Below, one piece after another: positions 51,763-61,607 of a stretch of 64,000 nt of DNA; position 1 is the stretch's first letter; the number at the start of each line of letters is the position of its first letter. The translations under genes and the position numbers were made by a program. Origin of the DNA: Klebsiella quasivariicola (GTDB lineage Bacteria; Pseudomonadota; Gammaproteobacteria; Enterobacterales; Enterobacteriaceae); contig NZ_CP022823.1 in NCBI RefSeq assembly GCF_002269255.1, forward strand, positions 4,092,001 to 4,156,000, read 5' to 3'. The notes under the pieces were generated by a model. That model was not told the origin of the DNA and ran no database searches. It was given only the letters and a program-made list of their open reading frames with translations.

Positions 51763-51828
51763 GAAAAGCAGTTACACATAGTGAAATCTGTAAAAATCCT
51801 CCCACCGCGACATAGAGGAGGAGAATTG

Positions 51829-52410
51829 ATGGCCGTCATTGGTTATATCCGCGTATCAACAATCGACCAGAACAGCGATTTACAGCGTAATGCACTCATA
51901 AGTGCAAACTGTGACCGCATTTTTGAAGACCGTATGAGTGGAAAAGTTGCCAGCCGTCCCGGTCTGAAACGCGCTTTAAAGTGCGTTAATAGCGGAGACA
52001 CCCTGGTCGTGTGGAAACTGGACAGGCTGGGGCGCAGCGTTAAGAACCTGATCGCACTGATATCAGAGTTACATGAACGCGGTGCCCACTTCCGCTCTTT
52101 AACAGACAGTATTGATACCAGCACTTCCATGGGGCGCTTCTTTTTCCACGTGATGTCGGCACTGGCGGAGATGGAACGCGAGCTAATCGTCGAACGAACA
52201 GTGGCCGGGCTGGCAGCAGCCAGAGCACAAGGACGCGTAGGTGGAAGGCCCAACGCATTAAAACTGCATGAACGAGAGCAGATTGGGCGGCTATTGGCGA
52301 AGGGGCACACCCGCCAGCAGTTGGCCATTATCTATGGTGTAGGGTTATCGACGCTTTACCGATACTTTCCGGTGGATGGTCAGAGGAAGGATAACGCAGT
52401 AGGAATGTAA
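51829..52410 (+). CDS. gin: Gin-type serine DNA invertase
   Basis: 193 residues from ATG 51829 with GAGGAGGAG upstream. The N-terminus MAVIGYIRVSTIDQN places the nucleophilic serine at 10, with WKLDRLGRSVKNL, DSIDTSTSMGRFFFHVMSALAEMERE and a C-terminal helix-turn-helix (RQQLAIIYGVGLSTLYRYF). It inverts the fibre segment between the two crossover sites; Gin, Hin and Cin also need Fis at an enhancer within the gene. Confidence 0.95.
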   Translation: MAVIGYIRVSTIDQNSDLQRNALISANCDRIFEDRMSGKVASRPGLKRALKCVNSGDTLVVWKLDRLGRSVKNLIALISELHERGAHFRSLTDSIDTSTSMGRFFFHVMSALAEMERELIVERTVAGLAAARAQGRVGGRPNALKLHEREQIGRLLAKGHTRQQLAIIYGVGLSTLYRYFPVDGQRKDNAVGM

Positions 52411-52444
52411 TTCTTTTGCGAATATTGAAACGCCGCAGCGATGC

Positions 52445-52488
52445 CATTTATCTCACGGAAATGGGCGCATTTATCGCGCGGCGCATCA
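52445..52488 (-). repeat. Prophage right end with transposase-binding-like repeats
   Basis: Read inward from 52488 it begins TGATGCGCCGCGCGATAAATG; a second copy, GAGATAAATG, lies 23 nt further in. Matches the left end. The terminal CA at 52491 is an alternative end but breaks the spacing symmetry. Confidence 0.8.
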
Positions 52489-53027
52489 TCATGGGTATGG
52501 GACAGAAACCGCTCCAGCTCGTCATCGTGCTCCACCAGCATCATCAGATGATGGTGATAGGCCAGCCGGAGGCCATAGTCGCGCAGCAGCAGGTCGGCAA
52601 AGGTATTTAGCTTGTGGCAATACGCCGCCAGGCTGACACGGCTTAACGGCGGCGAGAGTGAAATAGGCTCATCAAGCGGGGTTTCACCCGGCAGTTGCCC
52701 GCACTCGCCGTAAACCATCACCCTCGCGCCGAGCTGCCGGAGGAGTTGCGCGTGCTCCCGCACCGCCTCCAGCTCCGCTTCCACGCTGCGGTCGGCCAGC
52801 AAGCCGCTGTACCAGCCGGACGCCAGGCGCAGGTCGGCCGCCGCCAGCAGCGGGCCCAGCTTCTCTGCCTGGCGGGGAAATTTCCGTCCTAATTCAATGC
52901 CCTGATAGCCCGCCTCCCGCGCCTCGCGCAGGCAGGTATCCAGGGGAATATCACCGCCTAAATCTTCCAGCACATCGTTAGTCCAGCACAGGGGGCTTAC
53001 GCCCCACTGCAGATGCTCTGTCGCCAT
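52489..53027 (-). pseudogene. iolE: Inosose dehydratase-like protein (IolE family), truncated by the prophage right end
   Basis: The first 179 codons are host: LQWGVSPLCWTNDVL, GYQGIELGRKFPR and GLRLAYHHHLMMLVEHDDELERF, an IolE-type TIM barrel that dehydrates scyllo- or 2-keto-myo-inositol. IolE is about 300 residues, so the C-terminal third or more, with metal-binding residues, is lost. Phage sequence supplies about 35 foreign residues to a stop near 52380. Start at 53027 has AAGGAG upstream. No other inositol gene is in the window. Confidence 0.85.
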
Positions 53028-53598
53028 CTTGTTCTCCTTTCCACTCTGTGGTCTTGTCTGGCGTCACTATAAGCAGGCGACGACCGACGATGAAAACGGA
53101 GAAATGATGGAAATCCATCATTACGCTGGCGGTATATTCGCTATTTCAGGTAACCCTGAAAAATAAATGGAAATAATGCTTGCCGCCGGCTTATTTTGCG
53201 GATAAAAATTACTGGCTTAATAACCCGCTTTCGAGGTTATCCCTTTCATTCGAAATATGATGATAGCAATATGAAAAAAACTCAACACCGCACCGGCGCG
53301 GGCTTTTGCCGTGCACCCAGGCCAGGCCTGCTGTTATTTGCCTGAATGACAAATAACCACTTTTAAAACATCAAATAATTAACATTCTCTCTGCAATAAT
53401 ATGACAAGCAGCGGGAAGGTCGGCCTGTAAAATAAGCATTCGGCCTTGATGTTTTACCAATAAATAACCCTTCAGCGTCCTGTTTATTATTTTCAGGAAG
53501 GGCTGAGGTTATTTTATTATGACGCCAACGGGAGAATACAACGATGTATATCACTCTCTTTGACCCTGCACGCCGCTATCGCGATGAGAAACAAGAAG
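53028..53598. other. Intergenic region between iolE and the next gene
   Basis: AT-rich and unsupported by a convincing gene. It probably holds divergent promoters for iolE and the plus gene at 53599. A 63-residue minus frame at 53363-53554 is not credible. Confidence 0.4.
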
Positions 53599-54024
53599 AT
53601 GAATAAGACCTGGCTTTTCACCACCCTGACCCTGACGCTGATCGCCGCCGCGCCGGCCCATGCCATTAGCGCGAAATACCGGGAACAGCTTGAACGTTCC
53701 GGCTGCACGCAGATGACCGACGGGACCACCTGCGATATTCATAAATCCAAAGCTGAGAATGCCGCCGCCGCGCAGCACGCCAGCAGCGGCTTCGGCCCTT
53801 GGGTGGGCACCTGGTATGTTTATACGGAGTATGGCAATAAAATTGATGAGATTGTCGTCACCGCTAAAACGGTGAAAACCCGCGGCCATCTGGTTGAGGA
53901 CGCGAAAGCCAGCCAGGGCAAATTGACCTTCCGGGTGCAAAACTCAGCGTTTACCCTCAACGACGCCTTTAACGGCGTCTGGAAAAACGGCAGCCAGCGC
54001 GGCACGTTGCAAAAAGTATTGTAA
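53599..54024 (+). CDS. Small exported protein of unknown function
   Basis: 141 residues from ATG 53599 with a clear signal peptide (MNKTWLFTTLTLTLIAAAPAHA). The mature protein has cysteines at CTQMTDGTTC and a lysine-rich beta part (EIVVTAKTVKTRGHLV). I do not recognise a family. An earlier in-frame ATG at 53584 is possible. A strong hairpin follows its stop. Confidence 0.7.
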   Translation: MNKTWLFTTLTLTLIAAAPAHAISAKYREQLERSGCTQMTDGTTCDIHKSKAENAAAAQHASSGFGPWVGTWYVYTEYGNKIDEIVVTAKTVKTRGHLVEDAKASQGKLTFRVQNSAFTLNDAFNGVWKNGSQRGTLQKVL

Positions 54025-54030
54025 TCGCAT

Positions 54031-54054
54031 CGCCCCTGCCGGCCGGCGGGGGCG
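54031..54054. terminator. GC-rich hairpin between convergent genes
   Basis: CGCCCCTGCCGG (54031-54042) and CCGGCGGGGGCG (54043-54054) form a stem with one mismatch, between the plus gene and the minus lipoprotein. Confidence 0.6.
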
Positions 54055-54068
54055 GAAAGCCGGGTGCG

Positions 54069-54500
54069 CTAAGGCTTAAAATCCAGTAGCGGATGGTTAA
54101 AGATCTGGTAGACCCCTTCGCTGGCAAAAGGCGGGAAGGTTGTGCGCAGTACCGCATCGCTCACTACCGCGCAGAACGCCGGATCGCCCCCCTCCTGCTG
54201 CAGTCCGGTCAGTTTTGCACTGCGGTTAAGCGACAGCCGCACGGAGCATATTTTCCCCTGGTAGCGCGCGCTGTTGGGCAATTGAACCATAACCGCCTCT
54301 CTGAGCGCGAAGGCGTAGCGCATCAGTTGCTCCTGCGTGGCTTTGCCCGGCGGCAGTGGGTGCGTATCCGGGGCCGCGGCCCGCTGCTGCATCTGGCGGA
54401 TCAGTTCCTCCTGCGTCGGATGCTTCTCCTTCGCTGCCTGGCAGCCGCTCAGCAGGCTAATAGCCGCCGCGGTCATGAGGGCAATACCGAATTTGCTCAT
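54069..54500 (-). CDS. Lipoprotein with TolA C-terminal-like domain
   Basis: 143 residues from ATG 54500 with AAGGAGA upstream. Lipobox LLSGC with cysteine 20; then a segment YQGKICSVRLSLNRSAKLTGLQQEGGDPAFCAVVSDAVLR that looks like the TolA/TonB C-terminal domain, with a probable disulfide pair. It may be a periplasmic partner of the envelope. Family is by resemblance. Confidence 0.75.
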   Translation of the reverse strand: MSKFGIALMTAAAISLLSGCQAAKEKHPTQEELIRQMQQRAAAPDTHPLPPGKATQEQLMRYAFALREAVMVQLPNSARYQGKICSVRLSLNRSAKLTGLQQEGGDPAFCAVVSDAVLRTTFPPFASEGVYQIFNHPLLDFKP

Positions 54501-54624
54501 AGCGTCTCCTTGCGAAATGGCCCCTATTGTCGCGCGTCTGGCCACGGCAAAACATCCCGATAAATAGCGGTTAGCGGTTCATAAAGCAGGGAAAACGACA
54601 GGAAGGAAATAATGCACACAGGCC

Positions 54625-54644
54625 CTCCCGGCGCAGGCCGGGAG
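54625..54644 (-). terminator. Hairpin after lysU
   Basis: CTCCCGGC (54625-54632) and GCCGGGAG (54637-54644), four-nt loop, 13 nt past the lysU stop; followed on the minus strand by GGCCTGTGTGCATTATTTCC, a weak U-rich tail. Confidence 0.6.
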
Positions 54645-54657
54645 AGCGTGTAACGGA

Positions 54658-56175
54658 TTACTTCTGCGGACGCATGGCCGGGAAGAGGATCACGTCGCGG
54701 ATAGTATGGCTGTTGGTAAACAGCATCACCATGCGGTCGATACCGATACCCAGACCGGCGGTCGGCGGCAGGCCGTACTCGAGGGCGGTCACGTAGTCTT
54801 CGTCGTAGAACATCGCTTCGTCATCGCCCGCCGCTTTGGCGTTCACCTGATCCTGGAAGCGCTGCGCCTGGTCTTCGGCATCGTTCAGCTCGCTGAAACC
54901 GTTACCGATTTCGCGGCCGCCGATGAAGAATTCGAAGCGGTCAGTGATTTCCGGGTTGACGTCGTTGCGGCGCGCCAGCGGGGAAACTTCCGCCGGGTAT
55001 TCGGTGATAAAGGTTGGCTGGATCAGGTGTGCTTCCGCCACTTCATCGAAGATTTCGGTGACGATACGCCCCAGACCCCAGCTTTTCTCTACCTGAATAC
55101 CGAGAGATTCCGCCAGCGCTTTCGCTGCGTCGAAGTTATCCAGATCCGCCATGTTGGTTTCCGGACGGTGTTTCTTGATCGCTTCGCGCATGGTCAGTTT
55201 TTCAAACGGCTTGCCAAAGTCAAACACCTGGTCGCCATACGGCACTTCGGTTTTGCCCAGCACCGTCTGCGCCAGGGTGCGGAACAGCGACTCGGTCAGT
55301 TCGATCAGGTCTTTGTAATCCGCATACGCCATATACAGTTCCATCATGGTGAACTCTGGGTTATGGCGTACGGAGATCCCTTCATTACGGAAGTTACGGT
55401 TGATTTCAAACACGCGTTCGAAACCGCCGACCACCAGACGTTTCAGATACAGTTCCGGCGCGATGCGCAGGTACATATCCAGATCCAGGGCGTTGTGATG
55501 GGTGATAAACGGACGGGCGGACGCGCCGCCAGGGATCACCTGCATCATCGGGGTTTCCACTTCCATAAAGCCGCGGGCCACCATGAACTGACGCATGGTG
55601 GCGAGGATCTGCGAACGGATACGGAACGTATGACGCGACTCTTCGTTGGCGATCAGATCCAGATAACGCTGGCGATAGCGGACCTCCTGATCCTGCAGGC
55701 CGTGGAATTTATCCGGCAGCGGGCGCAGGGCTTTGGTCAGCAAACGCAGCTCGGTGCAGTGGATCGAGAGTTCGCCGGTTTGCGTTTTGAACAGTTTGCC
55801 GCGGGCGGCGATGATGTCGCCGAGGTCCCATTTTTTAAACTGTTCGTTGTAGACGCCTTCCGGCAGATCATCGCGCGCGACGTACAGCTGAATGCGGCCG
55901 CCGACGTCCTGGAGGGTGACGAAGGAGGCTTTGCCCATCACGCGGCGGGTCATCATCCGGCCGGCCACCGCAACCTCAACGTTCAGGGAAGCGAGTTCAT
56001 CGTTGTCCTTCGCATCGAATTCAGCGTGCAATTGGTCAGAGGTGTGATCGCGACGGAAGTCGTTGGGGAAGGCTACGCCCTGCTCACGCAGCGCAGCCAG
56101 TTTTTCGCGACGAGTTTTCAGTTCATTATTAAGGTCAATGGCCTCATCGGCACCTTGTGCTTGTTGTTCAGACAT
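54658..56175 (-). CDS. lysU: Lysyl-tRNA synthetase, class II (LysU/LysS)
   Basis: 505 residues. Class II motifs are clear: FRNEGISVRHNPEFTMMELYMAY (motif 2) and GLGIGIDRMVMLF (motif 3), plus the N-terminal OB anticodon-binding domain (VEVAVAGRMMTRRVMGKASFVTL). It charges tRNA-Lys and makes Ap4A. Named lysU because it lies beside dtpC-cadA-cadB-cadC, the E. coli lysU context; sequence alone would also fit lysS. Confidence 0.92.
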   Translation of the reverse strand: MSEQQAQGADEAIDLNNELKTRREKLAALREQGVAFPNDFRRDHTSDQLHAEFDAKDNDELASLNVEVAVAGRMMTRRVMGKASFVTLQDVGGRIQLYVARDDLPEGVYNEQFKKWDLGDIIAARGKLFKTQTGELSIHCTELRLLTKALRPLPDKFHGLQDQEVRYRQRYLDLIANEESRHTFRIRSQILATMRQFMVARGFMEVETPMMQVIPGGASARPFITHHNALDLDMYLRIAPELYLKRLVVGGFERVFEINRNFRNEGISVRHNPEFTMMELYMAYADYKDLIELTESLFRTLAQTVLGKTEVPYGDQVFDFGKPFEKLTMREAIKKHRPETNMADLDNFDAAKALAESLGIQVEKSWGLGRIVTEIFDEVAEAHLIQPTFITEYPAEVSPLARRNDVNPEITDRFEFFIGGREIGNGFSELNDAEDQAQRFQDQVNAKAAGDDEAMFYDEDYVTALEYGLPPTAGLGIGIDRMVMLFTNSHTIRDVILFPAMRPQK

Positions 56176-56506
56176 ATGGATTCCTCATAACCTTGCTTTC
56201 AAACTAGCTTCGATAAATTGAACCAGGTCACCCTTCCGCGCGGCCTGCTCCCGGCCTGACGCCGAAGAACAAGAGTAACGACTCTGGCTTCACTTCAAGC
56301 TGATCTCACTCAGCTATGCCTTCACTAACGGTATTTTTTATCGTTGGCTTCCGCGCCTGCCAGAATATCCTCCTCCTGTTCACTACGCTGTGCAAGGAGC
56401 GACTTCGCGCTCCGCTGTTGATGTCATGCCCCCGGTCGCGCTGCGCTTACCGGGGCGACGAATCGCGGCCCGGATAAAGCGTTTACGCCACCAGCCGGGA
56501 CGAGCG
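56176..56506. other. Intergenic region between lysU and dtpC
   Basis: 331 nt. Upstream of lysU this is where stress- and leucine-responsive control lies in E. coli. I see no convincing gene; some GC-rich inverted segments (around 56440-56460) may end the dtpC transcript. Confidence 0.4.
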
Positions 56507-57982
56507 TCAGGCGCCGCCGCCGGGAACTTCACCGGCAGCCGCACGGCGTTTGCCGACGCTACAGGCCGCGGCAAAGGCGATAATGACCATCACCGCCACG
56601 CAGCCGAGGGTCCATTCGCCCATCTGCGAGAAGAAATGCTGATAGGCGGCAATCGCCGTGTCGCTGATTTGCGATTCGGTGGTTTGTTGGGCGACCACGC
56701 CCGCCAGCCAGTTGGCCACCGCGCCGGTGGCCAGCATATAAATGCCGGTTAATACGCCGGTGACGCCGGGCATGTTCAGACGGGTGATTTGCGCCATCGC
56801 CACCGGGTCGATAAACAGTTCGGCAAAGCCCATCATCGCCAGCCCGGCGACCATCATGCCCATCGAGGCCTGGCCGTCAGCGGCGCCGTGGCGGGCATTG
56901 AGCGCCAGCAGCATAAAGCCGCCGCCCATCAGCAGCAGGCCGAAGGCGAATTTCAGCCAGACACGCAGCACCGAACGCACGCTGCCTTCCGGGCGCATCA
57001 GCCACGCCAGCACCACGCCAGCCGCCATCACCGCCACCGCGTTAACCGACTGGAACAGCGCGGTCGGCACGTCCCAGTTCAGCAGGCGACGATTGACGAA
57101 GTGGTCGATAAACAGGCTAATTGAGCTGCCGCCCTGCTGCGCCAGCACCCAGAACAGCGTTCCGGCGAGCATCAGCAGGACGATCTGCCACAGCGCGCGA
57201 CGATGCTCCGGGGCTTTGATCATGATCCGCGCCACCATCTGGGCGGCGAACAGGCAGACGATCGCCAGCAGATAGCCGGACCAGTTGTTTTGCAGGAGCA
57301 GCGTGAAGAACACCGGCGCCAGGCACAGCATCACCAGCAGCCAGCCCCAGGTCGGCAGTACGAATTTCACTGCCCGCAGCGCCGGTTTATCGACGCCGCG
57401 GGTATGCCGGAAATGGCGACTGCCGCTTAAGAAAATCATCAGGCCGATAAACATACCGATCCCCGCCAGGGCGAAGCCGATATGCCAGCCGTACCACTGC
57501 GCCGCCAGTCCGCAGGCGATGGGCGCGGCGATCGACCCGACGTTGCCGGCGGCGTACAGCAGCGAGAAACCGCCGTCGCGACGCGGGTCGTCGTGAGCGT
57601 ACAGTTCGCCGAGCAGGCAGCTGATATTGGATTTGAACAGGCCGTAGCCGCAGATGATGATCGCCAGCGCGACGTACAGACTCCATGCGGAGGTCGACTC
57701 GACGCCCAGCACCACGTGGCCGAGGGTCATTAACAGCGCCCCGGCAATCACCGCCGTGCGGTTGCCGAGCAGGCGGTCGGCAAGCCAGCCGCCGAGAATA
57801 GGGGTAACGTAAACTAAAGATGCGTAGGCGCTGAACAGACTGATGGCGTGGCTGTCGTCAAAGCCAAGCTGGTGGGTGAGGTAAAGGATGAGTAAGGCGC
57901 GCATGCCGTAAAAGCTGAAGTACTCCCAGATCTGGATCGCTACGATGTAGTAAATCGCGCGCGGCTGTGAGGGTGTTTTCAT
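56507..57982 (-). CDS. dtpC: Peptide transporter of the POT/PTR family (DtpC)
   Basis: 491 residues, ATG 57982 with AAGGAGA upstream. The POT signature YYIVAIQIWEYFSFYGMRALLILYLTHQLGF and 12-14 hydrophobic segments identify a proton-coupled di/tripeptide transporter. Its location between lysU and cadA matches DtpC (YjdL), which favours lysine-containing dipeptides. C-terminus Ala/Gly-rich. Confidence 0.92.
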   Translation of the reverse strand: MKTPSQPRAIYYIVAIQIWEYFSFYGMRALLILYLTHQLGFDDSHAISLFSAYASLVYVTPILGGWLADRLLGNRTAVIAGALLMTLGHVVLGVESTSAWSLYVALAIIICGYGLFKSNISCLLGELYAHDDPRRDGGFSLLYAAGNVGSIAAPIACGLAAQWYGWHIGFALAGIGMFIGLMIFLSGSRHFRHTRGVDKPALRAVKFVLPTWGWLLVMLCLAPVFFTLLLQNNWSGYLLAIVCLFAAQMVARIMIKAPEHRRALWQIVLLMLAGTLFWVLAQQGGSSISLFIDHFVNRRLLNWDVPTALFQSVNAVAVMAAGVVLAWLMRPEGSVRSVLRVWLKFAFGLLLMGGGFMLLALNARHGAADGQASMGMMVAGLAMMGFAELFIDPVAMAQITRLNMPGVTGVLTGIYMLATGAVANWLAGVVAQQTTESQISDTAIAAYQHFFSQMGEWTLGCVAVMVIIAFAAACSVGKRRAAAGEVPGGGA

Positions 57983-58001
57983 AGGTTCTCCTTGCAGCGT
58001 G

Positions 58002-58029
58002 AAAAAAGGGAAGTGGCAAGCCACTTCCC
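58002..58029 (-). terminator. Rho-independent terminator of cadBA
   Basis: On the minus strand GGGAAGTGG-CTTG-CCACTTCCC is followed by TTTTTT. It lies in the 60-nt space between cadA and dtpC. Confidence 0.88.
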
Positions 58030-58042
58030 TGGTGTGCGTCTA

Positions 58043-60190
58043 TTACTTGTTGTTTTCTTCTTTCAGCACTTTAACGGTGTAACGACCATCCGCCTGACGG
58101 TATGCCCCGTGGATATCGGTTTCGAAGCCCGGGTAGTGGGCGCCGATTTCGCACAGCATCTGCAGGAACTCCAGTACCGGGCGGCTTTCTTCGGTGATCA
58201 TTTCACCCGGCATGACCAGCGGAACTCCCGGAGGATACGGCAGGATCATGTTGGCGTTGACACGGCCGACCATCTCTTCGAGGTAAACCTCTTCCGTCTG
58301 ACCGTGCAGCTCTTTCTGGAACGCGGCATACGGGGTCATCACCATGGATGGCAGCACTTCAAACGCGCGGAACATCAGGTCCGGCAGGTTGTGATGCTCA
58401 ACCAGTTTGTGAATGTTCTGCGCCAGGTCCTGAATACGCATGTTTTCATAGAATTCAGGATCTTCACGGTACAGCGACGGCAGCATGTTTTTCACCCGCA
58501 GGTTCAGGTCGAACGCGCGTTTGAAGTCGGTCAGCGCACGCAGCAGGCTCAGCGCTTTGGTTTTGTCGATACCGATGCTGAACAGGAACAGCAGGTTGTA
58601 CGGACCGGTTTTCTCTACCACGATGCCGTGTTCGTCGAGATATTTCGCCACGATGCTTGCCGGAATCCCGAAGTCATCCATGGTGCCGTCTTTCTTCATC
58701 CCCGGCGTCAGCAGCGTGACTTTGATCGGGTCGAGGTACATGTGCTCGTTATCGATGTTTTTGAAACCGTGCCATGCGCTGTCGGAACGCAGCGGCCAGC
58801 ATTCAGCGCCATCGATATGTTCCGGCTGCCATACATCGAAGAACCAGCCGTCAGACTCGCCTTTCAGGCGTTTGATCTCTTTACGGAACTTGATGGAACG
58901 TTCGATAGAGCCGTCGATCAGGCGCTTACCGGCGTTGCCTTTCATCATTGCTGCCGCGGTTTCGGTGGAGGCCACGATCCCGTAGTGCGGGGAAGTGGTG
59001 GTGTGCATCATGTAGGCTTCGTTGAAGGTCTCTTCATTTACGTCGCCTTTCACGTGGATCATCGACGCCTGGGAGAACGCCGCCAGCAGTTTATGCGTGG
59101 ACTGGGTTTCGTAGATCACTTTCCCTTCGACGCGGCCGCCGCTCATCCCGCATTTGCCTTCATAGATCGGCGAGAAGTTGGTGTAAGGCACCCATGCGGA
59201 GTCAAAGTGGATGGATTTCACATCCAGGGTTTTCTTGATGAAGTCAGTGTTATACAGCAGACCATCATAGGTTGAGTTGGTGATCACCGCGTGTACCGGC
59301 CAGGTCGCATTCGGGGTCTCTTTCACGCGCTTGGCGATAGTCGCGTGCTGGAACTCGCTCTGCGGGATGCCGCCGAGGATACCGTAGGCGTTACGGGTCG
59401 GACGGAAGTAGATCGGCGTAATGTCGCTCATCATCATCAGGTGAGTCAGCGATTTGTGGCAGTTACGGTCGATCAGCACGGTGCTACCGGCCGGCGCGGA
59501 GTACATGCCGACGATTTTGTTAGCGGTAGAAGTGCCGTTGGTGACCATGTAGCTGCGTTCTGCGTTAAAGACGCGAGCGATATACTCTTCCGCTTCTTTG
59601 TGCGGGCCGCTGTGGTCCAGCAGAGAACCCAGTTCAGAAACCGAAATGGAGATATCGGATTTCATGGTGTTCGGGCCAAAGAAATCATAGAAGATGCTGC
59701 CTACCGGGCTTTTCTGGAACGCGGTACCGCCCATGTGCCCTGGGGTGCAGAAGGTGTATTTGCCTTCACGGACATATTTGAACAGCGCTTTGGTCAGCGG
59801 CGGCAGAATGGTGTCGATATATTCGTCAGTGTTCTGTTTGATTTTGTTCGCGATATCTTCCGCGGCGCCCAGCGCATATTCGAAGAAGCGAACCTGCATG
59901 CGCAGATCGTTGAGGCTAACGTCCAGGGTAGAGTAGGTGTTAGCGAACGCGTACAGCGGCATGTACTCGTTCATTTTGCTGATTTCTTCGCACAGTTCGA
60001 GATTGTATTTATCCCAGTCGAAGATCACGCCGCACAGACGAGAGTTGTTTTCGATCAGTTTTAATAAGTCGTCACGGTCGTTCGGGTAGACAATACGGAA
60101 GTCCAGGCGTTCGAGAGCACGATGCAGTTCACGGATGGGTTCTTCTTTGAAGTAAACACCCATGTGATTCATGATTGCAATAACGTTCAT
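58043..60190 (-). CDS. cadA: Inducible lysine decarboxylase
   Basis: 715 residues, the same as E. coli CadA, from ATG 60190 (MNVIAIMNHMGVYFKEEP). The pyridoxal-phosphate lysine lies in THKLLAAFSQ (Lys367 in E. coli numbering), with the wing domain at the start and the C-terminal domain ending QADGRYTVKVL. Converts lysine to cadaverine plus CO2, using a proton to raise pH. Second gene of cadBA, terminator follows. Confidence 0.97.
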   Translation of the reverse strand: MNVIAIMNHMGVYFKEEPIRELHRALERLDFRIVYPNDRDDLLKLIENNSRLCGVIFDWDKYNLELCEEISKMNEYMPLYAFANTYSTLDVSLNDLRMQVRFFEYALGAAEDIANKIKQNTDEYIDTILPPLTKALFKYVREGKYTFCTPGHMGGTAFQKSPVGSIFYDFFGPNTMKSDISISVSELGSLLDHSGPHKEAEEYIARVFNAERSYMVTNGTSTANKIVGMYSAPAGSTVLIDRNCHKSLTHLMMMSDITPIYFRPTRNAYGILGGIPQSEFQHATIAKRVKETPNATWPVHAVITNSTYDGLLYNTDFIKKTLDVKSIHFDSAWVPYTNFSPIYEGKCGMSGGRVEGKVIYETQSTHKLLAAFSQASMIHVKGDVNEETFNEAYMMHTTTSPHYGIVASTETAAAMMKGNAGKRLIDGSIERSIKFRKEIKRLKGESDGWFFDVWQPEHIDGAECWPLRSDSAWHGFKNIDNEHMYLDPIKVTLLTPGMKKDGTMDDFGIPASIVAKYLDEHGIVVEKTGPYNLLFLFSIGIDKTKALSLLRALTDFKRAFDLNLRVKNMLPSLYREDPEFYENMRIQDLAQNIHKLVEHHNLPDLMFRAFEVLPSMVMTPYAAFQKELHGQTEEVYLEEMVGRVNANMILPYPPGVPLVMPGEMITEESRPVLEFLQMLCEIGAHYPGFETDIHGAYRQADGRYTVKVLKEENNK

Positions 60191-60272
60191 AGTCAAATCT
60201 CCAGATGTAGAAAGCCCCTCCCGTCGCGTGATGACAGGTGATGGAAGGAGCCTCAGGAAAACGGGTTACTGA

Positions 60273-61607
60273 TTAGTGCGCGTTAGCGGGGCTGTTGTTA
60301 TCTGATGCGTTGTTCTGGCGCTGGTGCATTTTGCGACCGTAGAACATCAGGATAATCAGGCTAACGATGAAGGTGCCGGCCAGTTCGAAGGAGCTTGCGC
60401 CCATCAGCGCGATGAAGCAGAACACGCAACCCAGTACCGAACAAATCAGGCTAACAAAGTTACGGATGTTGATGCCTTCGAAACGAATCAGGTCAACACA
60501 GGAGTAGAAGTAAGGCAGCATGGTCAGCAGTACCGCGATACCGGTCAGTTCGCCGAACAGGTCAGAGGCTTTACCACCGGCGGAGTTCATCAGGGTAATC
60601 AGCACCATCAGCGCGGTCATTTTCACTGCGGCCAGCAGCAGGCCTTTTTTCGGGATACCGTTGCTATCAACTTCGCCATACACTTTCGGGAAGTTGCCGT
60701 CGTTGGCGGCACGTACACCGGCCTGGCCAACCAGCATCATCCACGAGCCCAGAGAAGTCAGGCAAGCGAAGGCGGTGAAAGCGGATACCATCGGCGCAGC
60801 CCAGCCGCCGAGGATGGTAGAGGCGCTAATCGCGAACGGCGCACCGGATGCAGCCATCTGAGAAGCAGGATACATCCCGGCGATAACCTGAGTCGCGGCG
60901 ATATAGACGATACCGGCCATCGCAGTACCCAGCATGGTTGCCAGCGGTACGGTACGTTTCGGGTTTTTCACCATCCCGGTACTCACGGCAGCGGATTCTA
61001 CGCCAACGAAGGCCCACAGGCAGAGCAGGATACTTTTGATGACCGCGTGGCTATCGGTGGTGCTGGAGGTGTTCCAGTTCGCCTGATAGGTAGCGACATC
61101 AAACCAGTGCCAGCCGACAACCGCAGTCATGACTACCGGAATAAGCACCAGTACCAGACCAATGGTGGTCAGACGGCTGACCCAGGTCCCGCCGAGCATA
61201 TTAACGAAAGTAAAGATCCACACGATGGCAATACAGGCAATACCTGCTGGCACTGGGTTATTTAAAATTGGGAAGAACGTAGAGAGATAAGAAACGGCGG
61301 TAATCCCGATGGCCAGGTTACCAATCCAGTTTGCATGATAATAAAGGACACCAGTCTGGAAACCGAATGCCGGAGATATTTCCCCAGCGTAGGCAATAGG
61401 GCCGCCCTGCTGCGGGTTTTTAGTCGCCAGTCGGGCATAAACATAAGCCAGCGACATTGCACCAATAATTGAAATTACCCAGCCCCAAATGGCAATACCA
61501 CCGATGCTGGCCAGGTTCGCAGGTAATAATGCAATACCGCTCCCCATCATATTACCGGCGACGACACCGGTACAGGCAAATAGCCCGATCTTCTTGGCAG
61601 AACTCAT
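60273..61607 (-). CDS. cadB: Lysine/cadaverine antiporter
   Basis: 444 residues from ATG 61607. An APC-family transporter with 12 hydrophobic segments, beginning SSAKKIGLFACTGVVAGNMMGSGIALLP. Exchanges cytoplasmic cadaverine for external lysine in acid. First gene of cadBA. Confidence 0.96.
   Translation of the reverse strand: MSSAKKIGLFACTGVVAGNMMGSGIALLPANLASIGGIAIWGWVISIIGAMSLAYVYARLATKNPQQGGPIAYAGEISPAFGFQTGVLYYHANWIGNLAIGITAVSYLSTFFPILNNPVPAGIACIAIVWIFTFVNMLGGTWVSRLTTIGLVLVLIPVVMTAVVGWHWFDVATYQANWNTSSTTDSHAVIKSILLCLWAFVGVESAAVSTGMVKNPKRTVPLATMLGTAMAGIVYIAATQVIAGMYPASQMAASGAPFAISASTILGGWAAPMVSAFTAFACLTSLGSWMMLVGQAGVRAANDGNFPKVYGEVDSNGIPKKGLLLAAVKMTALMVLITLMNSAGGKASDLFGELTGIAVLLTMLPYFYSCVDLIRFEGINIRNFVSLICSVLGCVFCFIALMGASSFELAGTFIVSLIILMFYGRKMHQRQNNASDNNSPANAH

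Noticed and set aside
51763..51839. Possible independent start for the silent fibre tip upstream of the crossover
   Set aside because: An in-frame ATG exists at 51839 but lies over the invertase start and leader, with no ribosome site; the tip makes sense only when joined by inversion.
52410..52488. Mom/Com-type modification genes at the right end
   Set aside because: Only 78 nt separate the invertase stop from the phage end, so there is no room for them.
53363..53554. 63-codon minus-strand frame in the iolE upstream region
   Set aside because: No ribosome site, no family, odd composition; treated as intergenic.
54706..56190. 494-codon plus-strand frame opposite lysU
   Set aside because: Fully antisense to an unmistakable lysyl-tRNA synthetase; sequence is low in recognisable motifs.
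57992..59275. 427-codon plus-strand frame opposite cadA
   Set aside because: Antisense shadow of cadA, rich in Phe, His and Gln, with no ribosome site.
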